From Xanthoparmelia taractica (taxonomy: Eukaryota; Ascomycota; Lecanoromycetes; Lecanorales; Parmeliaceae), in contig JANQBS010000247.1 in assembly GCA_033085395.1 (NCBI GenBank), positions 1 to 57,818 of the forward strand: 57,818 nucleotides of DNA. The letters run 5' to 3'. The notes under the pieces are model-generated. The model searched no databases, was not told the origin of the DNA, and saw only the letters and a program-made list of their open reading frames with translations. This document shows, one piece after another, positions 11,263 through 21,156 of the stretch. How positions within the stretch are numbered: position 1 is the first letter of the stretch; each line of letters starts with the position of its first letter. Made by a program: the position numbers and the translations under genes.

Positions 11263-13198
11263 ATGACTACATTCAAGCTGGAGCCCTCGACCGAGTCATC
11301 TCCAACAGGCGGTTGCTTCGACCCTGACAGCTTCATCAACTATGACCAGACTGCCGTCCCTACTCCATCCATCTCACCTCTATCCGCTCACTCCAAGTCT
11401 ATCGGTACGCCTCCTTCCTCGACCACCGCTCACACTTCGCAATACTCTATTCAACCCACCCAACAATTTGCCGGTCCAAGCTATCAATATGAGCAATACA
11501 AACAGCAGGCCGGTCTCCCGGTTGGTGCATTGGCCAACACTTTTGCTCTCAACCAGGTCGATCAATTCAGCTATGGTGGGAGTCAACAGTTCTATGGTAC
11601 AATGCCACAATCGGATGGTTACTTTGCTACGGCCATCAACACAGGCGACGATTACTTGGACTTCGGATCTGCCCCTGGCCTAGGCTCTTCTATCGATATG
11701 GACCTCGATTTCAACAATTCTCCGACAAATGATTTACCTGCGCTGAGCTCCAGCTTCGTCAACCCTGCTGCCATTGGCGGACAAGAAAGCACGTCGCAGT
11801 CCCTTCCGTCCCAGGCTCATCCAGGTCGAGTCTGGCCGGGTATGCATCAACAGCAGGCAGCTTTGGCAAAAGCTCAAGCCGAAGCACAGCAGCAACAACA
11901 ACAGCAACGAACCCTAGCTACACAGAAGCCTTTACAATCAACCCACTCTCGGCAAACCAGTCGCAGCGGAGGCAACGCAAAGCCTCCTCATGATCCGATT
12001 GTCGAAGAAAGCATCTCCCGTCTGCTGAATCAGATGAGGCACAGCAGCTTTACTTCGTCAAACGAAGATGATGCTGCGACACCCACAGGCAACGCTGCCC
12101 TTTCGAACAGCGCTCGCATGAGGAAAGACGAGGAGGATATGGACGAGGATGAGAGGTTGCTGGCCAGTGAGGAAGGAAAGAAGCTGAGCAGCAAAGAGAG
12201 GCGCCAGCTAAGGAACAAGGTCTCAGCGAGAGCTTTCCGATCACGACGGAAGGGTATGATTGTTGGTAACCAAGGCTTTATGAAATTTTGCTGACTTATG
12301 AATAGAATATATCGGGCAGCTAGAAGGAGAGATCGCCGCCAAGGCGAGCGAAGCTGACGATTTGCGAGCGAAGAATGAGGAGTTGGTGGCCGAGAACACT
12401 CGCTTGACTGACTTGACTCGCATGCTTCTGTCATCACCAGCTTTCTCGACTTTCTTGAACGATCTAAGTGGCACTGGGGCGCCTGCTTCGATGCCAGAGA
12501 CCTCACGTCTCCAATCGGAAGCTCCAGCTTCTCGGTCTCAATCCGCTACTCCACGAAAAGATGTCAATCCTACCCAAACCACTCTCCAACCACCATCATC
12601 GCAAAATGTAAATCCCCACGTCGGTATGACAATGATTCCCGAGGAGAACACTTTCCAGTACAACGCCGCCGAGTCTGCGAACAATGGTTGGACTGACAGT
12701 AACATGGACTTCCGCGGCCTTTACGATGCTCAAGTCTACGCTGTCACTGAAGTCCCTCAAGGCCCAGCTGTCGACTCGATGAGCTTCGCAATGCTCCATG
12801 GCAAACAATCCAACTTCGTTGGCTCTTACTCTAGCTATGGCTCCAAGGATGAGCCGGCAGAGATCGAGCCTATGCCAGTGTCGGCTGAGAAGGTCTTGAC
12901 GCCGGACGTTATCGAACGTTGCCCGCAAGAAGTCGACATTGACGTCTCTGACCCTGCCTTTGCTCTCTTCATCGACCAACCACATAGCTCTTCGGAGCCA
13001 GCTGCAATTGAACCTGAAGATCGCATCTTTGGTGAGATCGAGCTTGAGAAAGCTTTTGGCCGACTTGAGCTTGTCATTGCAGAAGACCCGAACGAGTCTC
13101 GAGAAGTCAGCTCAGCCACTATCGAAAGATTTGAGCGTCTGTGCTCGAGGCTTGATGCAGCTTCGTCGAGAGTGGCTGCCATAACCTCACACTTGTGA
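11263..13198 (+). CDS. bZIP transcription factor, 2 exons, 627 aa
   Basis: DNA-binding regulator. Exons 11263-12253 and 12306-13198; the 52 nt intron falls exactly between the basic region and the zipper (phase 1). Basic region SSKERRQLRNKVSARAFRSR with the NxxSARAFR signature starting at N318. Zipper heptads at L336, K343, L350, L357, L364 and L371, so one heptad position is Lys. The N-terminal 300 residues are Ser/Gln/Pro-rich with a Q-run (about 210-220) and an acidic stretch just before the basic region (DEEDMDEDERLLASEE), typical of activation regions. The motif DLTRMLLSSPAFSTFLNDLS follows the zipper and is probably a conserved subfamily feature. The C-terminus is Glu/Ala-rich and helical. 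I cannot assign it to a named regulator; the target pathway is unknown. Confidence 0.88.
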
Positions 13199-13666
13199 TT
13201 TCTTTCATTGTCGGTGTCTTGGTTTCTGGGGTTGTGATGGAGATTATTACGAACGTTACGGCCTTATCTGAGTTAGATGACGCATCAACTCTTCATTCTG
13301 ATTCTGATGGTGGTTACCGATGGTGGACTCAGTTCGACCATCTCTAAACAGCCTCTTTTAGTTGTACTTTATCTAGACCACAACCAAGCAACCATCTATC
13401 TAGAGACTCAAAGTCCCTCGCTCACTCTTTAAGTCTCATCGTAATTGTCATTGTGTATGCTTTCCCTGTTTGGAATCCTGACTGGTTGCTATGCCTTTGT
13501 CAACAAATCTAGCGTGTATGACGCTCCCTTCGGACCTCTCCGCACGACCAACGAAGCAACATTTTCTGGCTATTTATTTTGTACTTCTTCTACTTATTGG
13601 TATCTCATTGTCAATAGAAGAACGGTATGCTTAGTTTTGGATCTTTTTCTTGCTGTACGGCCAGTC
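13199..13666. other. bZIP 3' region and molybdenum-cofactor gene promoter
   Basis: 468 bp in tandem orientation. The plus-strand frame is open here from 13,445 into the MoaA-type gene, but its residues are not conserved-looking. The ATG at 13,667, which begins a basic presequence, is preferred. No further element is recognised. Confidence 0.4.
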
Positions 13667-15016
13667 ATGGATTTCCTACTGCCTCGCGCTATCTGCCGGC
13701 TGAAGTCCGCAAAACCACCCCGCCTTTTGCTTCGGGGACTGCCCAGACAACGTCGAGGTATCGCCTCAGCAGTAACAGCCTCACAGCAACCGGTGGCTTT
13801 CGATGACATTCCGCCATTTCCGCTCCAAATATTACCAAAACCGCGTCCACTACCGGCCACGCAGCCACCAACCCGCAAACCGCCACTCAAAGAGACGAAA
13901 CCCTTCTCCGACTTCCTGACCGACAAATTCTCACGCCAACATGACTACCTGCGGATCTCTATCACCGAACGCTGCAACCTTCGATGCACGTACTGCATGC
14001 CTGAGGAAGGGGTTCCGCTCTCCCCAGCCTCCCACCTCCTCACGACGCCCGAAATATCCTACCTCTCGGCGCTCTTCGTTTCACAGGGCGTCACAAAGAT
14101 AAGGTTGACGGGAGGGGAGCCAACGATACGGAAGGATATAGTGCCGCTCATGCATGAGATCGGAAACCTGCGAACCAAGGGACTGAAAGAGCTGTGCATC
14201 ACGACGAATGGCATCGCCCTCCACAGAAAGCTAGACTCCATCGCCGAAGCAGGCCTTACGGGCGTTAATCTTTCCCTCGATACCCTCGACCCTTTTCAAT
14301 TCCAAATCATGACCCGCCGGCAGGGCTTCTCCGCCGTCATGCGCAGCATTGACCGCATACTCGAAATGAACCGCCTCGGCGCGGGCATCAAGCTGAAAAT
14401 AAACTGCGTCGTCATGCGCGGCATCAACGAGCGCGAAATCGTCCCCTTTGTGGAAATGGGACGGGATAAAGATGTCGAGGTCAGATTTATCGAGTATATG
14501 CCCTTTGATGGCAACAAGTGGGCAAAGGGGAAGATGTTGAGTTACAAGGAGATGCTGGGCATCATCAGAGAAAAGTACCCAGAGCTGGAGAAAGTGAGGG
14601 ATGAGATGAACGACACGAGCAAGACGTTTAGAGTGCCGGGATTTACAGGGCGGATTGGGTTCATCACGAGCATGACGCACAATTTTTGCGGGAGCTGTAA
14701 TCGCTTGAGGATCACGAGCGATGGGAATTTGAAAGTCTGTCTTTTTGGAGACGCCGAGGTCAGCCTCCGGGATCTGCTGCGAAAAGGCAACAATGGGCAC
14801 CCGATTGACGAGGAAGCGATCGAAGCGATCAAGCAGGTCGAGATGGACAGGAGGCAGGCACTGCCGGGGGACTCGCAGCCCTTGGGGTACGGCGAAAGAG
14901 AACGAGAGCTCTTGGAATTGATTGGCATGGCGGTGAAGAGGAAGAAGGAGAAGCATGCAGGCATGGGCGAATTGGAGAATATGAAGAACAGGCCGATGAT
15001 TTTGATTGGTGGGTAG
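13667..15016 (+). CDS. cnxABC: GTP 3',8-cyclase, MoaA/MOCS1A type (unspliced form), 449 aa, ends in Gly-Gly
   Basis: Radical-SAM enzyme of the first step of molybdenum-cofactor synthesis (GTP to 3',8-cyclo-GTP). Radical-SAM cluster C103-x3-C107-x2-C110 (ERCNLRCTYC), TGGEP near 148, and the C-terminal cluster C341-x2-C344-x13-C358 (FCGSCNRLRITSDGNLKVC), so both 4Fe-4S sites are complete. Residues 1-40 are Arg/Lys/Leu-rich without acids (MDFLLPRAICRLKSAK...), as expected of a mitochondrial presequence. The frame ends NRPMILIGG-stop: the terminal Gly-Gly is a hallmark of functional MOCS1A/MoaA. This stop codon lies inside a putative intron (15,009-15,205); if it is spliced out, the protein continues into MoaC (see the 13,667-16,335 entry). 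Both products could be made from one transcript. Confidence 0.9.
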   Translation: MDFLLPRAICRLKSAKPPRLLLRGLPRQRRGIASAVTASQQPVAFDDIPPFPLQILPKPRPLPATQPPTRKPPLKETKPFSDFLTDKFSRQHDYLRISITERCNLRCTYCMPEEGVPLSPASHLLTTPEISYLSALFVSQGVTKIRLTGGEPTIRKDIVPLMHEIGNLRTKGLKELCITTNGIALHRKLDSIAEAGLTGVNLSLDTLDPFQFQIMTRRQGFSAVMRSIDRILEMNRLGAGIKLKINCVVMRGINEREIVPFVEMGRDKDVEVRFIEYMPFDGNKWAKGKMLSYKEMLGIIREKYPELEKVRDEMNDTSKTFRVPGFTGRIGFITSMTHNFCGSCNRLRITSDGNLKVCLFGDAEVSLRDLLRKGNNGHPIDEEAIEAIKQVEMDRRQALPGDSQPLGYGERERELLELIGMAVKRKKEKHAGMGELENMKNRPMILIGG

Positions 15017-16335
15017 GCGGTTGCCCTGTTCTTTGAACCTTGGATGTGAAGAGATGACTGTATATGACGACTGCTGAGTTTCTCCCTTACATATTGTGAC
15101 ACGACTGATGTATATCATGATTGTCTGCTCCCATGTTCCTTTCTCTCCGCATTATGATGAGATGGTGAAAATTGATATTCTACTCACTGACCTTGCCGGG
15201 CTCAGATGATCCACCTGCCAGCGCCCAGCCTACACCATCGCATCGCTGTCCACGACCAGCACCCTTTCAAACCCACAAAATGATGCCAAAATCTCCGACC
15301 CTCAGATTAACGACCGCAGCCCTTCCTATACCATTCCACCCCCTATCTCCCATCCACCAACCCCCCACCACAACCACCATCCGCACAATCACCACCACAC
15401 CCCCCAAGCACCCACCTCCCGAATCCTCAACCACCACCCAATCTGCAAACTCACCTCCAGAACCATCAACCCAAGCCTCTACAGACCTACCCACCCCAAC
15501 CCTCCCCCACCTAACACCCACATCCGAAATCCACCTCATATCCACCAGCGCCAAACCAATCACCCACCGCACCGCCCTCGCCATCGGCCACGTCCGCTTC
15601 TCAAACCATGAGCCCTTACGCCTGATCCGCCAAAACGCCATGAAAAAGGGCGACGTGCTAGCCGTCGCCCGCATAGCCGCTATCCAAGCCGTTAAGAAGA
15701 CTGGCGAGTGGATACCGCTTGCGCACGGTGGCGTGGCCGTTGAAGGGTGCGTCGTGCGCGTTGAGCCGGTTGGGGATTCCTCTCACTCCGAATCCGACTC
15801 CCATCCCCACTCTAACGCACAAACTGCCAAAAGTCCATCGACTTCTTCTTCTATTCCGGCGCCGGAAGAACAGCGGATGATGGAGGAGGAAGAAACAGCG
15901 TCGCGGCTTTCCGAGCCCGTGGGCCTGTACGGAGGCGTGCGCATTTGCGTGCGGGTGGAGACGACGGCGAAGACGGGCGTGGAGATGGAGGCGCTGACGG
16001 GGGTTGTGGGGGCGGCGCTGACGGTTGTGGATATGTGTAAGGGGGTTGATAAGGGGTGTGTGGTTGATGATGTTAGGGTGGTTGGGAAGAAAGGGGGGAG
16101 GAGTGGGGGGTTGGGTGTTTGGCGTGAGAGGGTGGATGAGGGGTCGAAGGGGGTGGGCGGTCCTTTGAAAGAGGGAGACGGGGAGGGGTTTGAGAAGAGG
16201 TCGACGGAGTCTGTGGATGAAGCTGTTGAGCTGGTGCTGGGCAATGAAGACGTCGTTGAGGGAACGGATAATGAGAGGGTGAGAAAGGGGAAGATGTGGA
16301 AAAAGTGGACGCCGGATCTTGGGGGTGAAGTGTGA
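13667..16335 (+). CDS. cnxABC: MoaA-MoaC fusion (cnxABC/MOCS1 type), spliced form, 823 aa
   Basis: Joining 13,667-15,008 to 15,206-16,335 gives an uninterrupted 823-residue frame that replaces the terminal Gly-Gly and stop with DDPPASAQ. The second part is cyclic pyranopterin monophosphate synthase (MoaC). It shows STSAKPITHRTALAIG, the KKGDVLAVARIAAIQAVKKT stretch, the active-site segment IPLAHGG (His kept, usual LCHP altered), AKTGVEMEALT, and DMCKGVDKGCVV followed by a Lys/Gly-rich GKKGGRSG loop. A non-conserved acidic/Ser insert of about 50 residues interrupts the domain. The joining linker (15,206 to about 15,500) is Pro/Thr-rich and basic at first, resembling a presequence or flexible linker. 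In Aspergillus nidulans the cnxABC locus is a single gene for both activities, and animal MOCS1 makes both forms by splicing; this gene fits that scheme. MoaC would otherwise need its own start (ATG pair at 15,281). Confidence 0.82.
15009..15205 (+). promoter_or_regulatory. Putative alternatively spliced intron that removes Gly-Gly and the stop of the MoaA part
   Basis: Donor GTGGGT (15,009-15,014) lies within the codons for Gly-Gly-stop. The 3' end is textbook fungal: CTCACTGAC branch-point region followed by CTTGCCGGGCTCAG ending at 15,205. The phase (one base before, two after) links the MoaA and MoaC frames exactly. A similar donor (GTGGGC) is required in the nearby TCTP gene. The weak, non-GTRAGT donor makes regulated or partial splicing plausible. 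Confidence 0.72.
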
Positions 16336-17442
16336 AGCATGCAGTGCTCGCCCAACGGAAGTCCTCGCTAACAAGACTCAACACTCGCAAGCGAGGCTGT
16401 CGTAACCAGCACGATATCGCCAGCCTAGCCTTCGGTTCAGAGAACAGGTTCGAGTGAACGTAATTCGACTGATCAAGCCGTTGGGCACCTTGCACAGAAG
16501 ACGGCTCGCAAGCATCATGGACTCTGAATTTATGCTTACTAAAGCTTTGCATACTGACACGCCGCTGACGAATAAATATAATGCTTGAATACCGGAGAGA
16601 GTTAATGGACGCAGGGCGAGGGTTGTTGGAGCTTGATGAGGTTTTGGCTAGAAGGTACTGATTGGGTAAGTATCTTGTTGCTGCAGCGGAAGGATGACGC
16701 AGATTGGATTCAAGAGACGTGTGGAGAGGGTGTGATAAGATGCCGGAGGAGGTTGGGAAGGAGCTCGAGGAGGGTGTCGCTGAGTTGAAGTTTCAGGAGT
16801 GAGCCATGAAGGTCGGGAGTATAACAAAATGAGTCTCAATCGTTTTATCAAGGATCTTGCCAACCAGATCTCTACACAGTTCTGTCTACGCCAGTGCACA
16901 CGGCACTCAACAGAGACCAGCGACTCTCTTATACAGAGTGAGCATGACACAGAGTATACTACCGTTTCAATCCTACGCTCCATATATTGCACCTTGTGAA
17001 TCAGCAGCAAGACCGGATTGAGGCATAAGACGGATATCTAAGAAGATGAATATCACCGCACGATCAGCCAATCTCAGAGCGTTCCCTTAGGTGAGGTATG
17101 GGAGAATCCAGTCCATTACCAGGCCAGGCAACACTCATGTTGAAGCTATGATAGACTGAAGAGGGAAGCCAATCAACTCAGAAGAACTGACTGCCCAGCT
17201 CCATGGCATGGAAAACGGACAAGCCGATAGTTTTTCCAGCCAATCGAAGTGAACAAGGAGCCGCGCTTCTGCTTAGCGCGCTGTGTCGAGATTGGTAAAC
17301 ACCCGTGAATTCGTTACTGACACTTTCCTTCTTAGCAATCACGACTTCACGAGCAAGTACAAATAACCCAACAAGCTAGGCGTCTTTCTCGTTTCTTCAT
17401 CTTCACCTACCTCGTCACCTATCCGTTTCTCAGCGAGCAACC
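16336..17442. other. Intergenic region and promoter of the cold-shock-domain gene
   Basis: 1.1 kb without a recognised gene. The last ~110 bases before the ATG at 17,443 are strongly pyrimidine-rich (CT tracts such as CTTTCTCGTTTCTTCATCTT), which in fungi often marks well-expressed genes. Confidence 0.4.
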
Positions 17443-18982
17443 ATGGCCGAAGAGCGTCAACACGGTGTAGTGAAGGTAGGTCGCCATCTCACTAGATCCT
17501 CCATTTACGTCGACCTCTCTCTACCTCGCCTCCTTACCCTAAGCTCGCCGTATGCTAATGCTTCACCAGCGCTGGACCGAAAAAGGGTTCGGTTTCATCG
17601 AGCGCCCTGATTTCGGCGACAGCATCTTCTGTCACAATCGCGAGACACCTAACCGTGCCGCTCTGGTACCCGGATCCAAAGTTTCCTTTGTCTACGAGAG
17701 CGATGAAAAGGGCGGAAAAGCGAAGGAAGTCCTGATCGAAGAAGCTGTCACTGAGGATGACTCTGCCCGTGAGATGGGGACGATCAAGAGATGGAATGCA
17801 GAGAAAGGTTTCGGTTTCATTAGCCGTGCTAACGGTGGCGACGATGCCTTTGTGCACAAGAAGGAGTGTGGAGGCAAAGACCTGGTCGAGGGCCAGGCTG
17901 TATCGTTTGTTTTTGAAGAAGGCCCAAAGGGCGCTTCAGCGAAGAATGTTCGCGAAGAGGAGGGTGGTATGGCGGTTGAAGTGGCTGTTAAAGAGGACGA
18001 AGGCGAGCGTGAGCTTGGCAAGGTCAAGTCTTACAACGAGGAGAAAGGCTTCGCGTTCATCGGTCGCTGCACGGGCGGTGATGATGTCTTCGGCCACAAG
18101 CGAGAGTTTGGCGGTGTTGAGCCATACGTTGGGCAGCCAGTCTCGTTCATCCTTGAAAACACCGAGAAGGGCGACACTGCTAAGAAGATCCGCGAGGAAG
18201 ACAGCGTCCCGGAGCCAATTCTGTCTGACGAAGGTCGCGAATTCGGTACAGTCAAGGTTTGACCTCACCTCTCTCTCTTGTAATGAAGCCAGCTGAAACC
18301 ATACATACTGACGAGCTCATTAGAATTTCAACGTGGAGAAAGGGTTTGGTTTCATTGTGAGAAAGAGCGGAGGCGATGATGCGCACGTCCACGAGAAGCA
18401 GTGCAACGGCTTGAAGTTGGAGAAGGACATGTGTGTTTCTTTCGTCTGCGAAGACAGTGGCAAAGGACCCGCAGCAAAAGACCTCCGCCTAGAGGACCCA
18501 GCACGTGTCGCACGAGTCACTGCCAAAGTACATTACGGCAAAGTCGAGGTAGGAGTTCCTTCCTTCTGAGTACCTTCCTCCTTTCTCTCACTGTGCTGAC
18601 CTGTGTGTGCAAGCGCTATTTGGATCCTCCAGAGAGCAAACCAGAGAGCGGCTACGGTTTTATCGTCCCGCTCAACTCAACCAGCTATGGAGCGCCCAAG
18701 AGATACTACTTCCACATGTCAGAGATCGAGACCCCGGACGAGTACGGCGGGATCGAGCCAGGCACCGGCGTGAAGTTTATCGTCACCCCTTCTCGTTCCG
18801 GCAAAGGTTTCCAAGCCGTCAGCGTTACTATTGCAGACCCTCCCGAAGACAACAAGGAGAACGAGGACTCCATTCATGCATCGTTTGACGCTATGAAAGT
18901 AGCGGAGACTGACGATACTGGTAATGCTGCTGAAGCTGAAAGGGACAGTTGGGGAAATGAAGGGAACGATGGTTGGGCTTGA
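17443..18982 (+). CDS. Protein with five tandem cold-shock domains, 4 exons, 437 aa
   Basis: Cold-shock domains (CSDs) are five-stranded beta barrels that bind single-stranded RNA or DNA. Exons 17443-17475, 17570-18256, 18324-18548 and 18614-18982, all introns phase 0; the first has a TGCTAAT branch point. CSD1 (about 7-66) has RWTEKGFGFIERP; CSD2 (80-138) KRWNAEKGFGFISR with FVHKKE; CSD3 (160-218) KSYNEEKGFAFIGR; CSD4 (236-295) KNFNVEKGFGFIVR with HVHEKQ; CSD5 (310-385) is divergent, with a long loop and ESGYGFIVP then YYFHMSEIE. RNP1 (KGFGFI) is intact in four domains; RNP2-like segments vary (SIFCH, AFVHK, VFGHK, AHVHE). The ~50-residue tail is acidic. There is no signal peptide or membrane segment, so it is probably a cytoplasmic RNA-binding protein; function is inference. 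CSD proteins of this multi-domain form are uncommon in fungi. Confidence 0.9.
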
Positions 18983-19502
18983 GGCTAGAACGGTTCGCGA
19001 AGCCTCATGGTTGCTAGGATCCGGCTGACCGCTTTGTGATGTTGGCTACGTCAGGATCTTTTACATAGCTGGTCACTCATACTCGAGTCTTCGACGTGTA
19101 TATTGGCTATTGTCTTAGCCGCTTTCAAAAGATTGCATAGATTCGATAGATGTGGAAAGAGCACAGCATCTCCAACAAATGATCGCTTTTCCATGCTACT
19201 AACCCCCTACCAATCTGAACTTCCTCTCCCTTTTCCCTCTCCAACAAGCGAAGTAGTATAAAGACTCAGCCTCCAATCCAGCGCTCAGCTTTCAACACTG
19301 CTCCCTCCCGTACTTATCCATCAGCTCCATAATAATTTACTTACTCCTCTCGCCACGCTACCCATCAAAACCAAGACCCACTGCCAAACTTCTGTAAAGT
19401 AAATGATAATCTTACCAAAATCGACCCCCCACCCTGGTCCCCCAAAGAGCCACGAGCCATTCGCTCGGTTTGGTATGTGTCTTATTTGATTCCTTTTTCT
19501 TC

Positions 19503-19537
<35 letters not shown>

Positions 19538-20991
19538 GTGTTCTTAGTAGACATCCATGCATCCATTGTTTGATTAGTTGAATGAATGACAAAGGCACCG
19601 AGCCTATTCAACAACAAGGAAAGAAAGAAGAAAAGGAAAGAAAGAAAGAAAGAAAGAAAGAAATACAGAAATGGAAAAGAGCTCCTGCACGCACGCACGC
19701 ATCCAAGCCCACCCGTCCCTATCCGAGGGCTCTTTCTCCATGAGGTTGTGCACCTTGAGTTTTTGAAAGGACATCATCACCATTAATGTGACCATAGCTG
19801 AGTTGTTCCATTTAGAGGTCAGATCTTTAACGTCACATCACATTACACTAGACCACATCTCCCTCGCCATATCGGCTAGCAAGGGAACCAGCTGCCTTGA
19901 TTTTGTCTTCTGTGATTTGTTTTGTATCAATGCGCTCCGGCCTTTGATAGGCTTTTCAACGGTGATCTGGGTCGTACGTGAGTTGCGTGTCTATATGAAG
20001 TCGAGATGGCTTTTCAAAATGGGTTCATTAAGGGTAAAGTAGGCGGGGGGGAAATGTGTTCTGTCGGGTTGTTCTATTGAGATGGAGAGAGGAAAGGGAG
20101 AGGAGTGGTTTGTTCAACTTGTTCGAGCAATCTGAATGCAGGCGAGGATCCTTGGATGCATGGTCTTGAGTGAGTGAGTGAGGAATACTGGTTGTTGTGG
20201 ATCTGATCGCAGTTTCAGGGGGTATGGGTCTTAGTTCTCGGTTATATGAACTTGGTGTTCGTTAAGTGGGTACTGACGGACATGAATAAAGTGCGACATT
20301 TTTCATATTAGAGTATACGCTCTGGGGATCAAAGCTATTGACAAAGTGGATTGAAATTCCCTTTTCCTAATATATGAACATGGAAAGAAAGCCATTATTT
20401 ATCCAAGTGCTCCCTTGACCATGAGAGAGAACGAAAAAGCTCGCTCATGATAAAGATAGCTGTAGAATTCCGTAAAATATGTCATTAGCCATCCATCATC
20501 ATACAATTGAATGGGAACCCTTCTGCAAAGACTTGTTCCTCGTCCCTTAACCGTGGACAGGGGCATCTGCCCCGTCACTGATTGCCATTTCCTCCGCGCC
20601 CTTCGTTGCCCAATCCGTCTCCTTGACAGCCCTTCCACCATCCATACCACCCATAACCGTAGGATCCTCCTTCTCGAACCGCTTCCTCCGTGACATTAGC
20701 TTAGATCCCTCGGACGAAGCCACTGGGATCCCGTCCTCAATGGAATCGCCCTGGACCGTGACGGCGTTGCTCTTGAAAACATCTTCTGGTCTCGAACTTC
20801 GATGCAGCGGCGCTCACCGCACTTCCATCATGTATTCCAGATCCGTAGACCCGCTGTGCATGCCTGATGCGCCGCTGGCACCGGCATTGGCCATGGCTGT
20901 TCCTCCCTACCAATCACCGCACCCAATACCTTTGTAGTTAACCCTTTCCGAGGTGTCACCTTCTAGCCCGCTCGACGAGTCGCCGTCGCCG
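18983..20991. other. Intergenic region with simple repeats
   Basis: About 2 kb between two convergent genes. It holds a 33-T run at 19,504-19,536 and a GAAA array at 19,616-19,664. Open frames at 20,399-20,937 on both strands lack family resemblance. Part of the right end is a decayed copy of the 3' end of the neighbouring gene (see 20,992-21,156). Confidence 0.45.
19504..19664. repeat. 33-T homopolymer and nearby GAAA microsatellite
   Basis: The plus strand has 33 consecutive T at 19,504-19,536, then about 80 bp of plain sequence, then a (GAAA)n-like array at 19,616-19,664. Homopolymers of this length are prone to assembly and length error. Confidence 0.9.
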
Positions 20992-21156
20992 ATACCCTAA
21001 TCCTTCGCTTTCGCTTTCGCTTTCGCTTTCCCTTTTTATTTCCCTTTCCCAGTTGGCGGCTCATCTTCATCCGAGGACCGTCACCAATACCCTATTCCTT
21101 CGCTTTTCCCTTCCCCTTCCCTTTCCCAGCTGGTGGCTGGTCTTCATCCGAGGACC
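20992..21156. repeat. Imperfect tandem duplication of the 3' coding end of the 21,092-23,552 gene
   Basis: Unit 1 (21,087-21,156) is the true gene end, encoding SSDED..PPAGKGKGKGKAKE-stop on the minus strand. Unit 2 (20,992-21,079) encodes in the same phase SDEDEPPTGKGK, an in-frame TAA, then KGKAKAKAKAKD-stop. The two units start (ATACCCTA) and end (TCATCCGAGGACC) alike, so a segment including the stop codon was duplicated downstream and then expanded its GCGAAA repeat. Confidence 0.75.

Noticed and set aside
14231..15118. 295-codon minus-strand open frame
   Set aside because: Complement of the conserved MoaA coding region; no motif of its own.
15658..16552. Long minus-strand frames opposite MoaC
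   Set aside because: His/Pro-rich shadows of the MoaC frame, which has clear family motifs.
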